Below, in pieces: positions 1 through 5,461 of a stretch of DNA of 7,068 bases. Source of the DNA: Candidatus Dormiibacterota bacterium (GTDB taxonomy: Bacteria > Chloroflexota > Dormibacteria > Aeolococcales > Aeolococcaceae); NCBI GenBank assembly GCA_003136295.1, contig PLDZ01000136.1, positions 16,502 to 23,569 on the forward strand, given 5' to 3'. The stretch's first letter is position 1. Every line of letters starts with the position of its first letter. Below the pieces are notes generated by a model. The model ran no database searches. It was not told the DNA's origin and saw nothing but the letters and a program-made list of their open reading frames with translations. A program made the position numbers and the translations under genes.

Positions 1-682
1 GCCAGTCTTCGAGGTACGGACCCAGCAATGCCCAGGTGGCGGCCTCCGGCTTGGTCACGACCTCGCCGGTGGCGAGCAGGCAGAGCGCCCGGCACATGGT
101 CAGCACCGCGTAGGCCTGGTAGGCGCGCTTGAGCAGCTGTCCGGGGAACTCGAGTTGGGGCAGCCACCATTCGCGGAGGGTTGCGGCCTGCGCCTCGCGG
201 AGCTCCCCGGTGGTCACCGGGGCCACGATCTTCTTTATCTTGGGGCCGTACAGCGAGATGCCGTGCTCGCGAAGGATCCGCTTCTGGATCGTGAAGTCGG
301 AGCCGAGCGCCTGCACCTTGAACCCCTCCTCGGGGTGCAGTTCGAGGACGGCGATGCGAGGGATGCCGGACATCGCCAGCGCCTTGGCGGGAACGAAGGC
401 CGCCTCGAGGCGGTCCGCCCAGCGATCATCGCCCCACCCGTGCATCGCACGATGCACCTCGTGGATGCGCTCGTTCGCCGGCCCGTCGGTGAGGGTGCGC
501 GTGGTGGCGAGGACGTCGATGTCACTGGTGCGTGGGTTGAATGCCCCCGTCGAGAGGGATCCGTGGACGTACACGCCTGCCAGGTTCCGCCCGAGCGCGC
601 TCCGCCAGGACTTGACCGCCAGGGACAGGAACGAGCCGAGCGCGGGACCGCCGGCCCTGATGATCCGAGGGTCCATATCCAT
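1..682 (-). CDS. AadA-like aminoglycoside nucleotidyltransferase (DUF4111 type), 3' end cut by window edge
   Basis: Reading the minus strand from the ATG at 682 gives an open frame of 227 codons to the window edge. Residues 36-58 carry the nucleotidyltransferase signature GVYVHGSLSTG followed by SDIDVL. The metal-binding aspartates would be D54 and D56, and E93 (in RLEAAF) sits where AadA has its catalytic glutamate. Later blocks also follow AadA: EHGISLYGP, then near residues 203-220 a segment with ATGEVVTKPEAATWAL, like the ATGKIAPKDVAADWA region of the DUF4111 helical domain. Family role: transfer of AMP from ATP to a hydroxyl of streptomycin or spectinomycin. A chromosomal homologue may act on another substrate, so resistance is not shown. 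About 30-40 C-terminal residues are missing, judged by usual family length. ATG 682 has AGGG 9 bases upstream; ATG 676 and TTG 691 are in-frame alternatives. No integron or transposon sequence is visible beside it. Confidence 0.85.
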   Translation of the reverse strand, partial: MDMDPRIIRAGGPALGSFLSLAVKSWRSALGRNLAGVYVHGSLSTGAFNPRTSDIDVLATTRTLTDGPANERIHEVHRAMHGWGDDRWADRLEAAFVPAKALAMSGIPRIAVLELHPEEGFKVQALGSDFTIQKRILREHGISLYGPKIKKIVAPVTTGELREAQAATLREWWLPQLEFPGQLLKRAYQAYAVLTMCRALCLLATGEVVTKPEAATWALLGPYLEDW

Positions 683-739
683 CGCCGACAACCCTATCCC
701 TGATCGTGGCGGCGCCAGATCACCGCAACCCGAATGCGC

Positions 740-1021
740 TCAGCTCGTGTCCTGACCGCCGTGGGTCGCAACGCGCTCGAAGCGTCCCCGCCGGCCGGAC
801 TCGTGAAAACCAAGCCCGCGCCACGTCGCCAGCGCCTCGGGGTGTTGGGTTCTCACGTGCAGACGGACAACGTCGGTCCCGAGCACTCCTGGGAGCGCAT
901 CGAGCATTCTCGAGGCTCCGAGGTCGAATGACAAAGCGCTCAACTCCTGGCGAACTTCCGAACCGTCGACGAGCGCGACGGTGTAGCCCGGTCGCGATCG
1001 CTTCCAAGCGAGACCGATCAA
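740..1021 (-). CDS. Short ORF resembling the C-terminal half of a GNAT acetyltransferase; possible gene remnant
   Basis: The frame is open from a TAG at 1056-1058 to a TGA at 740, and is 93 codons long if the TTG at 1021 is used. Residues 34-75 read like the acetyl-CoA-binding part of a GNAT enzyme: LGASRMLDAL where motif A (Q/RxxGxG/A) belongs, a beta strand VVRLHVRTQHPEAL, then WRGLGFHESG, the usual LYxxLGF motif. The N-terminal strands of a normal GNAT (about 140-170 residues in total) are absent. Only about 110 bases separate the upstream stop from the lysozyme gene, so they cannot lie intact upstream. Motif A is degenerate. TTG 1021 has no ribosome binding site. ATG 907 has GGAG 8 bases upstream and would give about 55 residues. 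It is on the same strand as the nucleotidyltransferase, 57 bases upstream of it. It could be a decayed acetyltransferase, a small divergent protein, or non-coding. Confidence 0.35.
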   Translation of the reverse strand: MIGLAWKRSRPGYTVALVDGSEVRQELSALSFDLGASRMLDALPGVLGTDVVRLHVRTQHPEALATWRGLGFHESGRRGRFERVATHGGQDTS

Positions 1022-1164
1022 GGGGAGGGGCGACCCGCCACGAGCGGCGCAACCATACCTCTAGATCGTGAGAATATGCATTATCAGGAGCTTTAACGGT
1101 GGCGGAGCGAGACCGTCCTGAGACCTCTCCTCGTTTGAGCCATCGCCACCGCCGCTGAAACGGC

Positions 1165-1178
1165 GCGGGCTATCCCGC
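1165..1178 (-). terminator. Small GC hairpin spanning the lysozyme stop codon
   Basis: GCGGG and CCCGC form a 5-bp stem around a 4-base loop that contains the TAG stop of the GH25 gene. No T-tract follows on the minus strand, so it is at best a weak or Rho-assisted terminator or an mRNA 3'-end structure. It may also be a chance effect of high GC. Confidence 0.2.
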
Positions 1179-2909
1179 CGGAGTGAAGACGGGGATCGCC
1201 GGCGCCGCGCAGCCGGGGCACGCCTGAGCGACCCACAGCGTGCTGGAGCTGGATCGCCAGACGACGTCGATGGCGCCACCGCGGGCCAAGACCACGGACG
1301 ACGGATCCGAGTACGCCGTCGCCCCGAGGCCTTCGGGACCCACCAGGCCGCTTGCGGACGTGTACAGCGACGAGGCCATCAGACCGGATGGCTCGCGCGA
1401 GTCGACGATCACCAACCCGGGTGCGAGGTCGACCACCGACGGGTTACCCGCGACTGATTCAGTGCCGAGGGCGACAGCTCCGCTCCAGGTCCCGCCGCTC
1501 AGGGCGCCGTGCCACAGCTCACCCGCGCTGTTCCAGAAGACGTCGATGCTGGTGCTCGCGGCGCTCACCGAGGGGTCCGCCGATACCGCGGTGGACGTCA
1601 GGCGCTCCGCACCCGACCACCCCCACGAAGCGCCGGTGTCGGCCCAGAGGTCGCCCGACGCGTCGCGCCAGAAGACGGTGTCGGACCCCAGCCCCGCGCT
1701 GGCCGCCACCGGGTTGCCGCCAACGGCTCCGGTGCCCAGGGGCGTCGCGCCGCTCCAGCCGCCGCTGTGGCGATCGACCCACGTGCCGTTGTCTGAGCCC
1801 TTCCAGAAGACGTCGATCAACCCGGGAGCGGGCGATACCGCGCGAGGAGCCGACCCCAGCGGTCCCAGCCCGAGCGGGATCGGCGAGGACCACGACCCAC
1901 CACCGAACCATCCCGCTGCGAAATCCGAGTACCAGAGGTTGTGATCCTCCCCTTCCCAAAACGCGTCAATCCGGCCAGGTCCGGAGGAGACGACGCTGGG
2001 ATCGGACATCAGGGCCGCGGCGGAAGGGCCGGCAGCGCTGATGTCAGCAGAGGTTGCCCCCCACCCCCCATTCCGGAAGCCGAGGCTCCAGAGATGGGTG
2101 TTCGTTCCGCGCCAGAGGATGTTGATGTCACCCGCCTGGTCGGAGACGGCCTGGGGAGCCCCTGCGACGCCCATCGCCTGCGGGAGCGCGAGTGGATTTG
2201 GGAACCCGTAATACGGCAGCGATCGGGCGCCGCCCTGGTCCAGGTCGACGTGTCCGGGAATCCCGGGAACCACTCCCGCGTCGCTGTACTGCCACACCTG
2301 CCAGCCGGTCCCACCCCAGTTGTTCTCGGGCACCGACGGCTGACTCACGAACCAGTTCGCGACCCACAGCGGGTCCAGCGTGAACGCCGCCGAGCCGATG
2401 TTCCCGCCCCACCACGACGGTGAGCAGTAGATCGCCGGCAGCGAACCGATCGCGGCGCTGACCATGTTGACAACCGTCCGGAGGTTGGCGACGACAACCG
2501 CCTGGGGCTCGCGATCCATGGTCTCGACGTCGATCGTGGGTATCAGGTCGCCGTGGGTGAACCCCACCGACCGAAGCTGGGAGATGAGCAGATCAGCCTG
2601 GGCGACCGGGCTCTGATTCGGTTCGAAGAACAGGTACGCGCCCGGGGTCACCCCCGCAGCGACGGCGCCTCGCCAGTTGGTCTGGAACTGACCGTCAGGT
2701 GACCCCGCACCGTCTGCGGCTCGGATGTAGGCGAACGAGATCCCCGAGGCAGCCACCGAGTGCCAGGCGATCGACGAACCCTGGTATGCGCTGACATCGA
2801 TCCCGCGGCGCACTGCCGCCGCCCGGCCGTCCGCGGCCTGCAGCAGTCCCGACGGCACGACCGCCAGGAGCACCAGAGCCGTCGCGGTGGCGGTGATCCG
2901 AGACCTCAC
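1170..2909 (-). CDS. Secreted GH25 lysozyme (muramidase) with C-terminal PLL-like seven-repeat beta-propeller
   Basis: The 579-residue product starts with a signal peptide: MRSR, a hydrophobic stretch at about residues 9-26, and cleavage near 25-32. A glycoside hydrolase 25 domain covers about 34-226, beginning RGIDVSAYQG. Its expected acid residues are D38, D127 and E129 (in IDVET) and D222 (in GHVDLDQG), with GWQVWQYSDAG at 202-212. GH25 enzymes cut the beta-1,4 bond between N-acetylmuramic acid and N-acetylglucosamine. From about 250 to the end there are seven repeats of about 45-51 residues with a core like IDVFWxGxxxxLW, typical of PLL/fucolectin-like propellers, which probably bind glycans. 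The tail carries CPGC (C564, C567); the only other cysteine is C162. The GTG at 2909 is preferred because GGAGG lies 4 bases upstream and the signal peptide then begins properly. A GTG at 2981 would add 24 residues without a good ribosome binding site. The protein may act in cell-wall remodelling, predation or competition. Confidence 0.88.
   Translation of the reverse strand: MRSRITATATALVLLAVVPSGLLQAADGRAAAVRRGIDVSAYQGSSIAWHSVAASGISFAYIRAADGAGSPDGQFQTNWRGAVAAGVTPGAYLFFEPNQSPVAQADLLISQLRSVGFTHGDLIPTIDVETMDREPQAVVVANLRTVVNMVSAAIGSLPAIYCSPSWWGGNIGSAAFTLDPLWVANWFVSQPSVPENNWGGTGWQVWQYSDAGVVPGIPGHVDLDQGGARSLPYYGFPNPLALPQAMGVAGAPQAVSDQAGDINILWRGTNTHLWSLGFRNGGWGATSADISAAGPSAAALMSDPSVVSSGPGRIDAFWEGEDHNLWYSDFAAGWFGGGSWSSPIPLGLGPLGSAPRAVSPAPGLIDVFWKGSDNGTWVDRHSGGWSGATPLGTGAVGGNPVAASAGLGSDTVFWRDASGDLWADTGASWGWSGAERLTSTAVSADPSVSAASTSIDVFWNSAGELWHGALSGGTWSGAVALGTESVAGNPSVVDLAPGLVIVDSREPSGLMASSLYTSASGLVGPEGLGATAYSDPSSVVLARGGAIDVVWRSSSSTLWVAQACPGCAAPAIPVFTPAG
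1173..2171 (-). repeat. Coding repeats: seven blades of the PLL-like propeller in the lysozyme
   Basis: Seven protein-level repeats begin at about residues 262 (INILWRG), 314 (IDAFWEG), 365 (IDVFWKG), 410 (DTVFWRD), 455 (IDVFWNS), 499 (LVIVDSR) and 547 (IDVVWRS). Most are followed by LW and by GxWSGAxxLGT. Spacing is 44-52 residues, and seven copies fit the closed seven-bladed PVL/PLL fold. The sixth copy has lost the conserved tryptophan and is the most divergent. The copies differ at the DNA level, so this is an old internal duplication rather than a recent tandem array. Confidence 0.75.
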
Positions 2910-2913
2910 GCCA

Positions 2914-2918
2914 CCTCC
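2914..2918 (-). promoter_or_regulatory. Ribosome binding site GGAGG of the GH25 gene
   Basis: GGAGG on the minus strand lies 4 bases before the GTG at 2909. It is the strongest Shine-Dalgarno match near either possible start, so it supports the shorter protein beginning with the signal peptide. Confidence 0.55.
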
Positions 2919-2942
2919 GTCGGGAGACCCACCATGGCGTTG

Positions 2943-2948
2943 AGGATA
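2943..2948 (-). promoter_or_regulatory. Candidate -10 element (TATCCT) for the GH25 gene
   Basis: TATCCT on the minus strand matches the TANNNT core. It would place transcription start near 2936, leaving a leader of about 27 bases that contains the GGAGG. No convincing -35 is seen at 17 bases (CGGAGA there). If real, it excludes the GTG at 2981 as the start. Confidence 0.25.
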
Positions 2949-3058
2949 GACACGGATGTCGAGACTCTCCGGGATCGTCACCGTATCTTCATGTGCGATC
3001 CTTGTAGCCTCGATCGGAACGTCGGGGGTCTGGACACCCTGCCGAAAGGTTCGTCCGG

Positions 3059-3064
3059 TACCCT
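3059..3064 (+). promoter_or_regulatory. Candidate -10 element (TACCCT) giving a leaderless mRNA for the DUF929-dsbB operon
   Basis: TACCCT fits the TANNNT -10 core and is followed by exactly six bases before the GTG at 3071. Transcription would therefore begin at or next to the start codon. This is the layout of leaderless genes, which are common in Actinomycetota. There is no Shine-Dalgarno sequence before 3071. A TGGACA at 3031-3036 resembles a -35, but its 22-base spacing is too long. The alternative ATG at 3080 has GGTGG 5 bases upstream. Confidence 0.35.
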
Positions 3065-3070
3065 GTTGCG

Positions 3071-4030
3071 GTGGCTCAGATGACCCCGCGCAAGCCGGCG
3101 GGCAAACGGCCCGCGCCGGCAGGTAAGTATCCCGCCAGGCCGGTCACCAAGAAGCAGCGTCGCAATATGGCGGCCGCGAGGGCGGTCTCACTCGAGCACC
3201 GTCCACCCTGGCAGTCGCCGACCGTGGTGACCATCTCGAGCGTCGCTGTTGTGGCGATCGTGCTCATCGTCATCGTGGTGATCAACGCCGCAGGCGGCAG
3301 CAACGCGACCGTGGCAACTCCGGTGCCGCAGGCCGTCCTGAGCGCGGTGGTGAACCCCAGCACCTCAGTGGTCGATAGCGTCGGTTCAGGTGGACAGTCT
3401 GGTGAGATGGTCCGTCTCCCCGCTTCCGCGAAACTGGTCGACGCCGGCGGAAAGCCAATGGTCGTCTATGTGGGGGCCGAATACTGTCCGTACTGCGCAG
3501 CCGAACGATGGGCGATGGTGATGTGGCTGTCACGTTTCGGCACCTTCACGAATCTCCACGAGATCCAGTCGTCCTCCACGGATATCGACCCGAACACCGA
3601 CACATTCACGTTCTACAAGTCGTCGTACACCAGCCAGTACATCGACTTGAGCACGAATGAGATCGAGGATCGGGCGCAGCAGCCGCTTCAGAAGATGAGC
3701 ACGCAGGTCACCAACATCTGGACGAAGTGGAATACGCCCCCATACACCCAGCAGCAGGGCCAGTTCCCGTTCCTCGACATCGGCGGTGTCTTCAGCCTCT
3801 ACACCACCAGCTATGACCCCGCCACGCTCAAGAATCTCTCCTGGGGCCAGATAGCGGCGAAGCTCAGCAATCCGAACGATCAAGTGACCAAGGATATCGT
3901 CGGAAACGCGAACATCCTCACGGCCGCGACCTGCATCGCCACCGGCGATCAGCCTTCGTCGGTGTGCTCCTCCTCCACCATCCAGAACATCGAACAAGTA
4001 CTGAAGACAATCAAGACTCCGTCGGCCTGA
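3071..4030 (+). CDS. DUF929 family membrane-anchored thioredoxin-fold protein with CPYC active site
   Basis: The 319-residue product has a basic cytoplasmic tail (1-50, rich in K, R and P) and one membrane segment at about 51-73. An extracytoplasmic DUF929 domain covers about 115-319. The domain opens with KLVDAGGKPMVVYVGAEYCPYCAAERW. C139-P-Y-C142 is a redox CXXC following a thioredoxin-like beta strand, and P233 in GQFPFLDIGG is the likely cis-proline loop. A second pair of cysteines, C288 and C299, may form a structural disulfide or a relay. DUF929 proteins have no firmly assigned reaction. Membrane tethering outside the cell and a dsbB gene starting 18 bases downstream make a DsbA-like thiol oxidant the best inference. 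The start is GTG 3071 (leaderless candidate) or ATG 3080, a difference of three residues. The lysozyme gene is transcribed divergently. Confidence 0.85.
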   Translation: MAQMTPRKPAGKRPAPAGKYPARPVTKKQRRNMAAARAVSLEHRPPWQSPTVVTISSVAVVAIVLIVIVVINAAGGSNATVATPVPQAVLSAVVNPSTSVVDSVGSGGQSGEMVRLPASAKLVDAGGKPMVVYVGAEYCPYCAAERWAMVMWLSRFGTFTNLHEIQSSSTDIDPNTDTFTFYKSSYTSQYIDLSTNEIEDRAQQPLQKMSTQVTNIWTKWNTPPYTQQQGQFPFLDIGGVFSLYTTSYDPATLKNLSWGQIAAKLSNPNDQVTKDIVGNANILTAATCIATGDQPSSVCSSSTIQNIEQVLKTIKTPSA

Positions 4031-4048
4031 CCGGGTCCGTTTCCACGC

Positions 4049-4687
4049 ATGGCTGTTGTCACGTCCTCCGGGATCATCAACACCGGGTACGCTGTGCTCG
4101 CGCTCGTTGCAGACGCACTTGTCCTGGTCATCGTCATCGGCTTCATCATTTCGCGTTCGTCGCCTGCGGCTCGGGAGCGCTGGGGGCGGTTACGCGACAG
4201 CATCACGCCCTTCGCGTTGCAGGTTGCGTGGATCGTGGCGGTGCTCGCGACCTTCGGGAGCCTGTACCTCCAATTTGGTGAGCAGCTCAATCCCTGCGAG
4301 TTCTGCTGGTTTCAGCGCATCTGCATGTACCCGCTCTCGCTGCTGCTCGGCATCGCCGCGTTTCGCGGGGATATCCAGGTGGCGAAGCGGTACTTCATCG
4401 GTCTCGCGGTGGTCGGCGCCGGGCTCGCCGTCTATCACTACCAGCTGGAGCGCGTCCCCGGCGAGCCGACTGTATGCGGAACCGCTGTGCCGTGCAATGT
4501 CGCGGTCATCAACGTCTTCGGATTCATCTCGGTTCCCTTCCTCTCGATGGCCGCGTTCCTCCTCATCACGACGCTGCTGCTGATGGCTCGAAGCCACAGC
4601 GAGGAGTACGACGATGAGGAGTTCGAAGTCGTCGAACGCGTTGTTGATATCGAGCCCGGCGACGACGCGGAACCTGCGCCCGCCTAG
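4049..4687 (+). CDS. dsbB: Disulfide bond formation protein B (DsbB/BdbC type), quinone-dependent thiol oxidase
   Basis: The 212-residue integral membrane protein has likely membrane segments at about 13-35, 55-76, 90-105, 114-131 and 152-180: the usual four DsbB helices plus one extra N-terminal helix. The first redox pair is C83-E-F-C86 in NPCEFCWFQRICMYP, the strongly conserved DsbB motif with its quinone-site arginine (R90). The second pair, C143 and C149 in CGTAVPC, is separated by five residues as in BdbC-like proteins rather than the long loop of E. coli DsbB. The family reoxidises a DsbA-type partner and passes electrons to quinone. The ATG at 4049 follows the DUF929 stop by 18 bases, so the two are almost certainly co-transcribed and that protein is the likely partner. 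The last 30 residues form an acidic cytoplasmic tail (EEYDDEEFE). Many Actinomycetota use VKOR instead, so a true DsbB is informative. Confidence 0.92.
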   Translation: MAVVTSSGIINTGYAVLALVADALVLVIVIGFIISRSSPAARERWGRLRDSITPFALQVAWIVAVLATFGSLYLQFGEQLNPCEFCWFQRICMYPLSLLLGIAAFRGDIQVAKRYFIGLAVVGAGLAVYHYQLERVPGEPTVCGTAVPCNVAVINVFGFISVPFLSMAAFLLITTLLLMARSHSEEYDDEEFEVVERVVDIEPGDDAEPAPA

Positions 4688-4709
4688 CTCGGTCAGGCTC
4701 AGACGAGCT
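4686..4709. terminator. Possible shared hairpin between convergent dsbB and esterase genes
   Basis: AGCTC (4686-4690) and GTC (4692-4694) can pair with GAC (4702-4704) and GAGCT (4705-4709), leaving one bulged G and a 7-base loop. The structure covers the 11-base gap and both gene ends. An overlapping perfect palindrome, GACGAGCTCGTC (4702-4713), lies in the last codons of the esterase. There is no T-tract on either strand, so intrinsic termination is doubtful. Confidence 0.25.
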
Positions 4710-5424
4710 CGTCGAGATACCTCGGGAGCATCTGCCGCCACGTTGACCAGTCGTGGTCATACTCGGTGCCCCACGGGTCGACGCGGTTCGGGATCCCTTT
4801 GGTGCCGAGCACATGCGCGAGCTGCCATGACTCACCGATGTTCTCCCAGCGGCCTTCGCCCGACGCGAGGATCGCTTTGCGAGTCTGGAGCAACCCGAGG
4901 TGCTCGCCGTTGAGGTCCGGGAGGAAGTACGAGGGCGTCGCGAAGTACAGGTCGTCGCCGGCATTCTCGCCGACGAAGCGTGAGATGTCGTAGGTGCCGC
5001 TCATCCCGACCGCCGCGGTCACGACGTCGGGGTAGTGGCAGAGGAGCGACACGGCGTTGAACGCACCGATCGAGGCCCCGGAGGTGATCACGGTGATGTC
5101 GGGGCTCTCGGAGTCCATGCGGATCATCGGGATCATCTCGTGGCGCACGAACTCGATGAAGCCGCGTGTGATCGCGGCGCGATAGCGCGCGTCGCCTTCC
5201 TCGCGGAGCATCGCCCTCCCCGACACGCTGTCGCAGGAGTAGATCTTCGCCCGTCCCGCCTCGAGGTACGCACCGACTGAGTCGACGAGCCACATGCGCT
5301 CGATCTCCTCGGCGTCACCGCCGGCGGTCGGGAAGACGATGACCGGCCGGCCGAAATGGCCCCACCGGACAACCGTGACATCGCTCTCGACTCGGTTGGA
5401 ATACCAGCGCTCTCGCCTCTTCAT
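4699..5424 (-). CDS. Esterase-family alpha/beta hydrolase (COG4947-like)
   Basis: The 241-residue product begins MKRRERWYSNRV and continues VTVVRWGHFGRPVIVFPTAG, the opening strands of the small putative-esterase family. The nucleophile is S118 in TSGASIGAF (GxSxG). The likely catalytic histidine is H224 in EYDHDWSTWRQMLPRYL, close to the H-D-W-x-x-W-R motif of this family and of Fes-type esterases. The acid residue is not certain. No signal peptide is present, so the protein is cytoplasmic. The ATG at 5424 lies 37 bases after the stop of the Fes-like gene, consistent with one transcript. The frame stays open upstream to 5883, but those residues are low-complexity R/S/P sequence overlapping the upstream gene and are not coding. 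The ribosome binding site is weak, so translation may depend on coupling. The natural substrate is unknown. Confidence 0.8.
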   Translation of the reverse strand: MKRRERWYSNRVESDVTVVRWGHFGRPVIVFPTAGGDAEEIERMWLVDSVGAYLEAGRAKIYSCDSVSGRAMLREEGDARYRAAITRGFIEFVRHEMIPMIRMDSESPDITVITSGASIGAFNAVSLLCHYPDVVTAAVGMSGTYDISRFVGENAGDDLYFATPSYFLPDLNGEHLGLLQTRKAILASGEGRWENIGESWQLAHVLGTKGIPNRVDPWGTEYDHDWSTWRQMLPRYLDELV

Positions 5425-5461
5425 GGCCGGAAAGTCTCGCGCATCGGTGCCGGCCGACGCA

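Noticed and set aside
129..755. Plus-strand open frames over the left end (129-755 and 155-703)
   Set aside because: The minus strand here encodes a convincing AadA-like protein, and these frames are its shadows.
720..1052. Alternative minus-strand frame and plus-strand frames around 706-1071
   Set aside because: They are arginine- and serine-rich with no motif. The frame ending at 740 has better protein-like sequence, though it too is uncertain.
1056..1100. AT-richer stretch with GATAAT and TATTCT on the minus strand as a promoter
   Set aside because: No -35 is found at suitable spacing, and the downstream frame is itself doubtful.
1240..1944. Open frame of 234 codons on the plus strand
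   Set aside because: It is antisense to the GH25/propeller gene, is rich in P, R and S, has no recognisable motif, and arises from GC-rich third positions of the real gene.
3530..3997. Minus-strand open frame of 155 codons
   Set aside because: It is antisense to the DUF929 domain and has no recognisable motif.
4702..4713. Perfect palindrome GACGAGCTCGTC as an operator
   Set aside because: It lies in the last codons of the esterase between converging genes, where no promoter is expected; chance or a 3'-end structure is more likely.
4190..4741. Minus-strand open frame of 183 codons across dsbB
   Set aside because: It is antisense to the clear DsbB sequence and has charged low-complexity composition.
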